Shown piece by piece: positions 37,501 through 45,600 of a stretch of 58,139 nt of DNA. A program made the position numbers and the translations under genes. The first letter of the stretch is position 1. Every line of letters begins with the position of its first letter. Source of the stretch: Kiritimatiellia bacterium. GTDB taxonomy: Bacteria; Verrucomicrobiota; Kiritimatiellia; RFP12; UBA1067. The notes beneath the pieces were generated by a model. It did no database searches. It had not been told where the DNA came from and saw only the letters and a list, made by a program, of their open reading frames with translations. The stretch lies in NCBI GenBank assembly GCA_024405395.1, contig JAKSOW010000003.1:1-58139 (forward strand), read 5' to 3'.

Positions 37501-39563
37501 ACGCCGCGCTTGCAGAAAGCCGTCCAAGGCACGCAGGCGTTGAGGATCGGATAGTCCCATTCATCAACGGCGAAGCGAGCCTCGACCGTGAAGTCCGACA
37601 CCGTATCGCTTTTCACGGCAGTCTGCGACAGCGACGCGACGACGCGGCCATTCTCCAGCGGAGCGCCCCAGTTCTCCTCGAACAGGAGCGAGGGCGAGGC
37701 CACATAGGGGTCGTAGTCGCTCAATGCGAGTCCGGCGCTGCCCTTGCCGGAGGCAATGACGATCTGCGGCACGCCATTGTCCCACTCGTAGCACTCCTCG
37801 GGAGGCACGACAGTGTAGGTACAGGGACAGGACGGGAAGAAGATCGGCGAAGTAAGCGGCCCCACATGGCCGGTCTCAGGCACCTGCTCTTCGCTCAGAC
37901 GACACGGCAACTGCCACCAAACCTCAATCTGGCCGATGTTCACGGGGAAGATCGGCGCATAGACGGAGTTCGTCAGCGTGTAGGAAGCCGGATACGTGTA
38001 CAGCCCAGCATTGTAGGGGTTCTTGACCGGGAATCGCGCCGTCGCCTCCTTGGCGTGCTTAATCCACCCCGGATAGAAGAAGCCGTCTTCACCGGCGAAC
38101 GGGGCCCGAATCTCTTCGGCAAGCACGGCGTTCGTCACAACCGCCGGATCTGGCGGCAATTCGTCTGCGGCGCCAGTCCACCAGAGGCGGTTCGTGCAAA
38201 CGCCCGCGAGATCCATGCCCAACGAAGCCAACAGCTTCGTGTTCTTGGCCGGAACGGAACGGACCGTCTGGAACCACACGGTCTCGCCAGCCGTGTACTT
38301 CAGGAGCGCGAACGTGTTGTCGTCGGCATAGTTCGAGAAGAATCCCTTCTCGGAGGAAAGAATATGCGCCTTCGGGATCTGATAGTCCATGGGCGTCACT
38401 TTCATCGCCGTTGGCATATAGACCATCGGCTCGGCAGGCGCCGTGCCGCCTTCGGCCGTCTCAGTGTCGCGGAGGTAGACTTGCGCATTTTCCGTATCCC
38501 AGCTCGCGGCGTAGATGTCGACCTCAAACGGCCACACGATGTCCAGCTCTTCCTTGGCGCGCCAGAACACCTCGATCTTCCACGGATCCTTGCTTGAATC
38601 GCGAATGGCCCAGATGTAGTTCTTCTGCTTGCCGATGCCATGCTGATAGACATAGATCTCGCCGTTCTCGGACTCATCCGTCAAGCCACGCGTCACGGTC
38701 GGATAAAGCTCATTCGTGTCGAACGAACGTGAAATGGGGCGCAGCTGCTGGCCGATCTTGACGTTGAGCTGCGTCTGCATCGGCTCAAGAACGGAAACCA
38801 GCTCATAGGCGAGCAGCACTTCCTGTCCCGTCGCTTCGTCGAGGCGCGAGTAGGCGATGAGGAATGTGCCGTTGGCGCCGTGAAACGCCTGCAGCTCGTT
38901 GCCATTGAGGCGCACGTCGCCGACGACGCCCTTGGCTTCATTCCACACCGTGATGCCGCCTGCACCGGTTTCGTACAGCGTCACGCGGTAATTGCTGCCA
39001 AACGTCACCGTAGGCCCCGCGTTCTGCAGCAGGCGATAGCTCTTGTCGACGGCGGCAGGGCGCTCATGCGTCCAGTAGAGGCGCACAGGGCGTTTCGACG
39101 GCGAAGCGGAGACGACGCCCGCCGTCTGTTCCGTCGAACCATTGGTCAGCGGCCAGCTGATCTCAACTGGACCAGCGCCAATGGCGATCACCGTCTTCGC
39201 GTAGTCGATCCAGACGAGCTTGCCGCCCGTGCCGCCAGTGATGATGGGGCTCTCGCCATTCCAGTCCGTCGGCGGCGTCAGCTTCTCGCCGAGCATGATG
39301 TTCGCCGGCTGGACCGTCATCGGCACACCCACCGTTGACTCGAAAGTCGCAAGCGCGGCAGCCGCAGCCGTCTTGGCATGACGGCCGGAACCTGGGCCCA
39401 AAGTCACACCGACCTTTGTCAACGCATTGGTGTAGGCATGTACCTCGTTGCGGTAATCGGCGCGCAAGTTGTCGACGGGGTCGAGGAGCACCTGGCCCCA
39501 GACCGCGGCCGACAGGCAAATCACGAGGGCTGTCAGGCACCTTGGTCGTTTCTGTCGTTTCAT
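31515..39563 (-). CDS. Giant exported protein with LamG domain, coiled coils and Tc-toxin-like C-terminal layout
   Basis: About 2682 residues. The start MKRQKRPRCLTALVICLSA is chosen over an ATG at 39605 because AGGTGG sits before it and it opens a signal peptide. Residues 20-640 are beta-rich with no family recognised. A LamG/concanavalin-like domain lies near 650-810 (TVSDFTVEARFAVDEW, WRYYVNGMRVAEF). Residues about 1500-1950 are helical. Long coiled coils follow at about 2100-2185 and 2220-2310. After these come AYDYETGL, LYRMNENWQVLKGRL, FAIPF and SSTYFATKIRGVGVW, in the order seen behind the channel helices of TcA subunits. That likeness is my inference and sequence identity is low. No protease or transport domain is seen. 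Flanked by a fibre-like and a TSP3-type gene in one operon. Confidence 0.65.
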   Translation of the reverse strand: MKRQKRPRCLTALVICLSAAVWGQVLLDPVDNLRADYRNEVHAYTNALTKVGVTLGPGSGRHAKTAAAAALATFESTVGVPMTVQPANIMLGEKLTPPTDWNGESPIITGGTGGKLVWIDYAKTVIAIGAGPVEISWPLTNGSTEQTAGVVSASPSKRPVRLYWTHERPAAVDKSYRLLQNAGPTVTFGSNYRVTLYETGAGGITVWNEAKGVVGDVRLNGNELQAFHGANGTFLIAYSRLDEATGQEVLLAYELVSVLEPMQTQLNVKIGQQLRPISRSFDTNELYPTVTRGLTDESENGEIYVYQHGIGKQKNYIWAIRDSSKDPWKIEVFWRAKEELDIVWPFEVDIYAASWDTENAQVYLRDTETAEGGTAPAEPMVYMPTAMKVTPMDYQIPKAHILSSEKGFFSNYADDNTFALLKYTAGETVWFQTVRSVPAKNTKLLASLGMDLAGVCTNRLWWTGAADELPPDPAVVTNAVLAEEIRAPFAGEDGFFYPGWIKHAKEATARFPVKNPYNAGLYTYPASYTLTNSVYAPIFPVNIGQIEVWWQLPCRLSEEQVPETGHVGPLTSPIFFPSCPCTYTVVPPEECYEWDNGVPQIVIASGKGSAGLALSDYDPYVASPSLLFEENWGAPLENGRVVASLSQTAVKSDTVSDFTVEARFAVDEWDYPILNACVPWTAFCKRGVAEPYLEIGFDLLGNLYLNDERQTEFTAWPVPLYANRSEDCPKQEFHLAVAHGTDGKWRYYVNGMRVAEFVTTNDLPKSVTLNGGEVRLFRPNHFAAQFGNPLSFTGHMVNFRVWSTERSWESIHNHRYEELGDDANIVVQFGEQQPLPGHEDDVQWEVTTRLEDSSIYGNHGQFLFDPHVNGALVKAGLFCGAPLKPRKGLVLDSSARIYRQGNRELPGFNPNEEHALMINGVVHALRCDLNITSVTNLTETKGQFTSLPYVLVEYADPDRIGKVGMAAFRVVPENDLYRFRGFHVAGNMFQTPNPIASLQPANLIDFISGPCVEGKETCFRDRKDWFWAQQAGDDGNVTNYVFEFSYTHQPTFDYPDTMTPPAASEKIKWLEWYTQRDDGYLGAPSDYPKRATNDTEGINYTFITRWPDNVPELFVNQTLYKAMNGLPAMREQLSVGIVYEQSQRRKKQPSVQLIDPTVRQGGSLKDIPDEIEWWEDTRTAKRHFANLPPFLQDRFVFNPHAVYDLAHNRTEELEITGTFIDKAGIDPYLWLNVLDKRAKELVKDDDAFPGGKNADWQKGVDSVPGTVVAITDENKAHDSLALTTTGRGSGYVTLVVNNATDVEICPKSENVLMYVLKVVPELYNGTIDPIESANVLDKKINMKYTADFNGTPELWEFEWMYADPLPNGGAPALPQNNPTAWKRFASQIKEGTTVQDWITVGDEGVFGLQDHYITCRYRALDSNVVEVVSTNWSNWSSAQLAEGWIKRVLKAVNPFEQRCREYAQIAQNQGLNTQLSMLQQAGAPYDGDIPLNQNALDSYGLIQIYETVLNQAKKLSINDGDSHQAFGSLALALQLAAGRIAELYVALGNEALADAMNPTVDLGKDSPVADGAESSIFPFMNQCENLLDEELCLLRGRDLSYDYAYAAANKVEPWAAPYYNRLIWNFSSDIMGGQVAYVLNYGISDLKGDKNGMTDVSDAQILYPQGHGDAYGHYLSAVKGYYALLRHKNFGWPTQVESTLAYGGAALITCSYMHEKRFAIAAAQKARTAEMIVSRTARAKYEQGALDPWLGAEDAQLDEVVYDDHTKDRRHWGVDEWATRGHLGAYYDWLAVNAVLPVTNAVDTGILQMVDRQSTLELGEIVGYAKSIQRNADSFDAGMNPLGLSDSAVPFDISPSEIDEGKTHFEQIYDRAVRATTVAHEIFSRVKGCANALRDQNEERDFETMISDEEAAIERELIEIYGRPYDEDIGPGKLYPQGYTGPDLYHYYYVETFDVDNSTTNAVRGRYMDFVVDDYQLITTNVTGTYEAEIDPAVTNGTGVLSDLLIGAAKLYDKGKNIIAAKVNPYLKYAGVKAEDYLTLPVTVIDTGADEFDGKVDYEFAVAAWSNNAHNASFFVGVDGYVPKPVSYTSQRVAEGSLQMALGGYQEKLAAIEEEQAKVKAVTVAVRAKIDELTSKDFESQMVFVKEAATNEVNNFYAAVQKNAETAMELIEKLKNIKSIITDSVVEALPRVTGLSFDLTSIARGAEYVLKAGLAESLDNQIAEQKEVVEKVKTATEKMQEELEKKYKEYQDNEDRKKAIAEIKEKASELTAAVSKLEAALNTANAQRMQYSQLLEKGRQLQNERARLRIAWASDLSLRRYRNMFYQILRNDELQRYNEAFEAAAKYTYLAAKAYDYETGLLQSDAKNAAGREFMSQIIRSRALGRFDAEGKLPLGGGSAGDPGLADVLYRMNENWQVLKGRLGFNNPQNELDGFSLRRELFRKNSDAEGDAAWKDLLQSYWVEDLKSHPAFTRLAQPFDPMQTKEPGFAIPFRTVIAARTGFFGNELQPGDSAFSSTYFATKIRGVGVWLEGEKGRMSNRPEVYLIPAGLDYMRVPVRSSSSESAEIRAWEVVDQVLPIPYPLSDAQWRSTDWSMMKDVFGNELCTQRRHPTIRASVAPTFDESGMSYNARLIGRSVWNDQWWLIIPAASLDSANETARANFVNTIKDIHLYLKTYSFSGN

Positions 39564-39613
39564 CGTCACCACCTTTGATGGTCTTGCGAAAAGCGCATTG
39601 CTCACACGTCCGA

Positions 39614-40858
39614 TCAGTCGACCGAACGGGTGGGAACCTGGCAGAACTGCTTGAGGATGCCAAGAAGCTGAACCGTCACCACGCGATCTGCCGTGGTGTC
39701 GATGCTGTCAAATCCAATTTCGACCGTCTGCAAGACAGACATGTCGGTGTTTCCGCCAGTCACGCGGAATTTCCTCAGCGTCCCCTTCTGACCATACGGC
39801 ATGCTGTAGCCGACGGGCATCCAGACCCAGTTCTCGTCCGCCGTGTTATGCGAGCTCACGCCGCTAACCCATGGATTGGCGCCACTTTGGTTCTTCGGCA
39901 CGGTCACCTTGAAAGTGCGGAACAGGAAGGGAGGGCGCGAATTGCCCCACTCGTCATACCAGGCAAGACGCCCCGAGCCGCGCACGAGCGAACCGCCAGT
40001 CAGACTGAGAATCCCCCCTGCCGTGATTGCGGCATCGGACGACGCCTTGAGATCAACACCGACCGTATCAGCCTTGAGGTTGCCGCCCTTTACGCTCAGG
40101 CTCTTGCCCGAATCCATCGTCACCGTGGCGTTGCCATGCGAAATGACGTTCATGGCCGTGCCGGCCTCGACGTTCACGGTGCCGCCCTGCAGCGTCGTAG
40201 TCGCCGGGCTGGTCTTGCTGTTGCCGAGGCGAACCTCGGAATCGCTTGCGGTGATGTTCTTGAGCGTGAGTTTCTTGCCGCTGTCGATGGCCAGATCGCC
40301 GTGAACCGACAACTTGCCCTTCACGTCGAAATCGCCAGGGGCGGCATCCGCGTACTGGGCCTTCTGGGCGCGCATCGCGAACGGAGTGGCCAGCAACTGC
40401 TGCCGCGGCGAAATCTCCCGGCGCTTATCGGAGGCGATGGCCTGACAGGCCGAGTCCTGCCAAGGCGTGACGCCAAGGTAGAGCTCCCGGTTGCTTCCCG
40501 TATACCACAGGGCCTTCCAGAGGTCGGTGGGGCCGAACGTACCACGGCTCGACGAGAGTTCTGCCGTGCTGCTGCCGAGCATCAGGTTGAAGTAGCCGTT
40601 CTTGACATACGCCTGATAGGAGCCGCCCCAGAGGATGGTCCCGCCGCTGGCCGCCGTATAGATACGGCAATCGAGCGTGTAGATGCCATCCTTGTACAGG
40701 TCACCTGTCTTGGGATCGCGCAGAACGCCCTGGTAGTTGATCTGTCCCGGCATCATTTCCGGCGACGTCACACCGGAAGGAAGCGTCGAAGGCGCATAGG
40801 CGGCCGAAACGGCCATGCCGGCGGAGAGGACAAGAGCTGCGAACATCATCTTTTTCAT
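39614..40858 (-). CDS. Exported tail-fibre-like protein
   Basis: 414 residues with a signal peptide (MKKMMFAALVLSAGMAVSAA). The N-terminal domain INYQGVLRDPKTGDLYKDG followed by YTLDCRIYTAASGGTILWGG and the block ISPRQQLLATPFAMRAQKA are typical of a beta-domain found at the base of bacterial fibre-like proteins. The centre is a run of short repeats (VKGKLSVHGDLAID, TLQGGTVNVEAG, SGKSLSVKGGNLKADTV) suggesting a trimeric beta-solenoid stalk. The end (FRTFKVTVPKNQSG onward) is a separate domain. No S74 autoprotease motif was seen. A structural surface role is likely. AAAAGGAG precedes the start. Confidence 0.6.
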   Translation of the reverse strand: MKKMMFAALVLSAGMAVSAAYAPSTLPSGVTSPEMMPGQINYQGVLRDPKTGDLYKDGIYTLDCRIYTAASGGTILWGGSYQAYVKNGYFNLMLGSSTAELSSSRGTFGPTDLWKALWYTGSNRELYLGVTPWQDSACQAIASDKRREISPRQQLLATPFAMRAQKAQYADAAPGDFDVKGKLSVHGDLAIDSGKKLTLKNITASDSEVRLGNSKTSPATTTLQGGTVNVEAGTAMNVISHGNATVTMDSGKSLSVKGGNLKADTVGVDLKASSDAAITAGGILSLTGGSLVRGSGRLAWYDEWGNSRPPFLFRTFKVTVPKNQSGANPWVSGVSSHNTADENWVWMPVGYSMPYGQKGTLRKFRVTGGNTDMSVLQTVEIGFDSIDTTADRVVTVQLLGILKQFCQVPTRSVD

Positions 40859-40904
40859 GGTTGACTCCTTTTAAATCGAAATGAGAATTTAAGATTGGCT
40901 GCCG

Positions 40905-42686
40905 TTAGAGATCGGTGAGAATGTGCGTGTCAAGAACCTTGTTGAGCCGAAACGCCCCTTCCACATGGATTGGCGTCTTGGTGAGCGAGGTCACGTCTTC
41001 GCGATAGGTGCCGCCTGTCACCGTGCGGTTCCAGTCATAGTTTCCGCCCGTCGGATCGGCGTTGGCGAACGTAAGCGTGATCTTGCGGTTCACGGCCCAC
41101 GACTCGAAACTGCCGGTGCCGTCGACTTCATCCGCCGCCTGGTGCTTGATCATCACCTTGTTGCGGAAACGCACGTTGTCGTGCTGCGGATGATAGGCGT
41201 GGACAAACGGATTGACCTTGTTGTCATACGGCTGCAGCACATTCGCCGTCATCGTGCCGCCATGGGCGAAGCCAGATCCCGTAAAGCCGATGGGTGCGCC
41301 GAAATTCGGGAAATTGGCACTGGAGATGCGCCGAATCTTGTCGGAAGGATGCGCGTTGCGCCAGTTCTTCGCGGCATCGCGGGAGGTCAGAATCGTCGCC
41401 TGGGAATCAGCCGCCCGTCCCGTCGCGATGAACGCCTCCTTGAGCAGGCGGGCCTTGCCGCTGTTGTCGACGTGCACGAGCAGACGAAACTCGAACGGCT
41501 GGCTGACGGGTTCGATCTTGTTTGAATCCCAGGTGTTTTCGGAATCGGAGATCTGCTCGACGCGATTCACGCCCACCAGGCTAACCGTCCCCACCCAGAG
41601 TCCAGCCGGATTCTTCTCCGCGGCCAGACGCGCATTGCAGGAGAGTCCAATGTGATAGCTGCAGACGCCCTTGGTCATCGCGTTGCCCGCAATCACGGTT
41701 CCGACGTCATCAATCGCAAGGACCGCCATATAGGCGCCATCATTCGCCGCCGGCATCTTGTCGAGGTCCGGCCGAATCGCCAATTCGAACGTCGCACCCG
41801 CCGCAAGGTTGGTCGTGATCGCCAGGTCGCTTGCCTTGTAGACACGCCGCGGATAGCCGGCCGTCCAGTCATATTCTTCGATCATGAACGCGGCTTTGCC
41901 CAGAAGAGTGCCCTGTCCGGCGGGTGGCTGCGCCGAAGCGCGCAACGCAATGTTCACCTTGCGCGCCTGCCCACTCACGTTCTTGATCTTGATTCTCCGC
42001 GTTTCGGTGTCGTCCAAGAACCGAATGGCGTTCTCGGCCGTATCCACATCTATCCACAACGGCCCCATGTATTCAAGTGTGCCAGCCCCCTTCGGCGTCA
42101 GCCAGATCGCTTCGTGGGGTGCACGGATGAACTGGCTTGCGTTCCACAGCGTGGGATCGGCGGCGGACGGATTCACCACGGCGATGGAATCGCCTTCGAT
42201 AGCGGTTCTGATCCCGGCATAGTAGTCGTAGAACCCCACCTCGCCAACCGTCGGCTCCAGCGGCAGGTTGAGGCCCACCAGGTTCGGCTCGTTCAGGTAG
42301 AGCGTCGTGCGGCCGCGCGACGGCACACCAACGATCTGCAGACTCTGCGCCCTCTTCGCCTTGATGATGTAGGCGTGGCCGCCCAACACGCGGAAGAACG
42401 TCGAGGCGGCGTCATTGCCGGGATACCAGTTCAGCATGTCTGCCGTCGGCGCGATGCCGCTTCCGTCATCCCGACGGTCTCGATTCCACCAGGTCACGCT
42501 TTCGAGGTCAGCGCCCGCGAACACAACCGAACAACGCGTGTCGGCCGGCGTCACCTTCAGATAGACAGCGTTATAGCCCGCCTTCAGCGTCAGCGTCTGC
42601 ACATCCCACATGGCGTGCACGAGGCACGGCGCGAGCAGCAGCAGCAACAGCCCCAACAATCTTTTTCTCATCGGTGCAGTCCTCAT
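40905..42686 (-). CDS. Exported protein of unknown function in the surface operon
   Basis: About 593 residues with a signal peptide (MRKRLLGLLLLLLAPCLVHA, after a short leader). The mature protein begins with TLTLKAGYNAVYLKVTP, a segment I associate with large PVC surface operons, and is beta-rich throughout with no catalytic motif. It is tied to the upstream gene by an ATGA overlap at 42683-42686; an internal ATG at 42671 with GAGGA upstream is an alternative start. It lies 46 bases before the fibre-like gene. Function not recognised; a partner of the neighbouring giant protein is the simplest idea. Confidence 0.6.
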   Translation of the reverse strand: MRTAPMRKRLLGLLLLLLAPCLVHAMWDVQTLTLKAGYNAVYLKVTPADTRCSVVFAGADLESVTWWNRDRRDDGSGIAPTADMLNWYPGNDAASTFFRVLGGHAYIIKAKRAQSLQIVGVPSRGRTTLYLNEPNLVGLNLPLEPTVGEVGFYDYYAGIRTAIEGDSIAVVNPSAADPTLWNASQFIRAPHEAIWLTPKGAGTLEYMGPLWIDVDTAENAIRFLDDTETRRIKIKNVSGQARKVNIALRASAQPPAGQGTLLGKAAFMIEEYDWTAGYPRRVYKASDLAITTNLAAGATFELAIRPDLDKMPAANDGAYMAVLAIDDVGTVIAGNAMTKGVCSYHIGLSCNARLAAEKNPAGLWVGTVSLVGVNRVEQISDSENTWDSNKIEPVSQPFEFRLLVHVDNSGKARLLKEAFIATGRAADSQATILTSRDAAKNWRNAHPSDKIRRISSANFPNFGAPIGFTGSGFAHGGTMTANVLQPYDNKVNPFVHAYHPQHDNVRFRNKVMIKHQAADEVDGTGSFESWAVNRKITLTFANADPTGGNYDWNRTVTGGTYREDVTSLTKTPIHVEGAFRLNKVLDTHILTDL

Positions 42687-45600
42687 TTGTTCCATTCGAT
42701 TTCAACCTTGAAGAAGCGATGCGTCGAATTGGTCGGCGCCACCCATTCGGGGTCGGACAGGTCAACCTTGCCCTTGATCACATAGTCGCGGTCGGGGCGA
42801 TTGGGCGTCCAGTCGACATAGGTCACGCCGTTCGTTATCGCAATTGTCGCAATGAACGCCGCATTGGTGTCCACCGGATCAAGTCCGGCCATGTAGCACT
42901 CCCGCAATGTGTTCTTGCCATTGGCGGCCATGACATTCTCGGCGTTTGCCAGCGTGCCGGTGCCGACGACGTCGGGCGCATATCTCTGCAGCCATTCCTG
43001 CGGAATGCCGGAGGGGCTTGTGCTGCTCGGCTCTTCCATTATGATCACCTCGCCCGCCGCCACGGTGCAGGTGTAGTTCCAGTACTGCATCTGGCCCCAC
43101 ATCATAAAAGCGACCTCAATCGAGAAAGAACCCTCTTCCACGCAGTCAGACGGCAACGTCAGCACCAGATAGTCCGGTGCGCAGTTCGTGCGCCATTGCA
43201 CAGCCCTCTCCAGGGCCTGGGACGAAAAGTCCTTCAATTCCCAGGTCACGGCCGGCAGCGGACCAACGGTCGTGGGCTTCGGCTCCTGGTCGCCTTCCAC
43301 CTTGCCACCGCGGCGGTAGAAGTCCATCTTCACGACAAGCTTCGACCCCGGCGTCAGCGTCAGGTCACTGGGGCTGAGTTCGGCGTACGAAATCGGCGGC
43401 GGCGTCTTCCCCGTCCAGACGATGTTGTCGACCCAGCCGCAGTCTTCGCCGGCCGTCACGCCATCGTTGTTCTTCTGGTAGACCCAGCGGAACTGACGAG
43501 TAATCGGTTCGCCGCCCTTGTCCAGATCATCGGCGAACGTGATTGCGACATGCCGCCATCCTTCACCCGTGCCGGAGATGGTCCGAATCCCCTCCGAGTC
43601 CCACCCATTGGGATAGAACTGAAGCTCATCTCCCTGGGACGAAGAGACCTTCCAGTCGAATTCAAGCGTGCCGGCGCCGAATGCAGACGCGGACATTTCG
43701 AAAGAGCCTCCCTCTTCCGGACATCCCGACCGGGCACTTGACGCGCCTGCAGAGGCCGAGTCAAACGAGCCGTGCCAGCCCCAAGTGCCGTCAAGCCACA
43801 TGTTGTCGTATGTGCCCGAATCGAAGACGGCCTGGTCTACGGGTTCACGCCTGGGGACAGTCACCAGCTTCTCGGCATTGGCCACGACTCCGCCAACCGA
43901 ATAATAGGCACGCAAGCGGTAGATCGAGTCAACCGTCACGACCTCATTGGCATAGCACCAGGCCGTAGAGCCGCTGCTGGACAGGTCCAGGGCATATTCG
44001 TCGCCCGACACGAACTCCAGCGACCAGGCTTGAGGGGCGGTCGCGAACGCGGCAGGACCCGACGCGCCATTGCCGCCATTGGTGACGCAGTTCAGAAGAT
44101 AGCCGTACTCCGTCATGTCGGACTCAATCACGTCAGGACCATCCAGCGTCCCTCCAACCACGCGCGAGCTGGGTCCCGTGGACTTCCAGTGGACATTGTC
44201 CAACATCGCATAGTCGGTCTCGGGCTGCCGCGAACTCGGCGCATAGGCCCACGTAACCACGTGCGGTCCGCCACCAGAAATCTCGATCTGAATCGGATCG
44301 TCGCTGTTGTCCTCCCAACTGGCACGTGACAACAGCGAACGTACCTCAACCCCGTCGACATAGACGCGGAACGACGCCACATAATCACCCACCATCCATG
44401 AACCGTCCTTCATGCAATAGTCAAAGCCCAGTACGCCGGCATCCATGACGGTCATGGAGAAACGCGCCTCATTCCAATGGCTCTCCCCCGTCATCTTCAG
44501 GCACCGCCCACCAACCGCAAGCGGATCGTTGTTCACGAAGACCTCCGTGCCGTAGTTCTCGGAAACCGCGAACGCCGTCACAGTAGTGTCCAGGACCTCG
44601 GAGAGCGAAATGGGCTCAAGGGCGATCTCCTTCGTCGCCACGCGGGGGGTGCCGTCATCATCAATCGTCACGGAAAGACTCAGCGTATCAGCCCAATCCA
44701 CGGTCAGGGGCACCTTGACGCCCACTTCGCCGAACTCGGTCACGTCAGTCCTGACGAACGACTCCGTCCGCGGATCCGCGGTGACGATCTCATAAGTTGC
44801 CTGCCCTTTGATCTCAATGTTGCCCGCCATCGATTCCCCTTCGGAATCGTTGGAATAGACCTTGTAGAAACCGTATGCGCCCTTTTCGCCGCTGGAGAGG
44901 GAATCCGGACCCCGCAACAGCACTTCGCCGGCAAACGAGCACGGCACCCACGCCAGATTGCGGACAAAACCCATGTCCGCCCCGGAGTCGTTGGTCAGGT
45001 TCTTCGAATAGTCGAACGAGACGACATGCTCGCCTTCCGGAACCTCGACGCGGAAGTCATCCCAGTCGACATCCGTTCCCGAGATCGTCGCGATCCGCAC
45101 GCCGTCCAACAGGATGTCCAGCAGGTCGTTCATCTTCTCCGAGGAGACCATCCACTGTCCCTTCAGGACACCAGGCCCCGTCATGGACGCCTTCAAGCTA
45201 GCCGTGGTCAGAGGCCACCCCTGATTGGCGCTCTGCAGAATCAGCGATTCAGCGCTCGTGCCGTCAATACCCACACGCCAGTTTTCCGCCGTCAGCGTCA
45301 CGCCATCCGGCGCCAGCCGTTCGGGACGCGGAGCAATCGTGACGGATTCCCACTGCAGGCGTCCCGCCAACGAGGCCGACACCGTCCCGGACACCAGACC
45401 TTCCACGTCGCCCGCCCGGAAAAGGCCGTCGCCGGCAAAGCTCGCCTGATCCCCGAACGAATGCTCCCAGTCCAACGCCGTGAAGCCCTCCTCTGTCACG
45501 CCGCCAATTGTCAACGTGGCCATGAACTGCTGCTCTTCGCACCCCGTCAGGGTGGGATGCATCGGATAGATCCAGAAGTCGCCGAGTGTCGTGCCCTCAA

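Noticed and set aside
34995-38597. 1200-codon open frame on the plus strand inside the giant gene
   Set aside because: Same pattern: an Arg/His/Val-rich shadow with no motif, no ribosome site and no promoter, while the minus-strand frame has a signal peptide, LamG domain and coiled coils.
39614-40858. Prophage tail fibre and prophage remnant
   Set aside because: The protein has a signal peptide and sits in an operon of other exported proteins. No capsid, portal, terminase, integrase or lysis genes are present.
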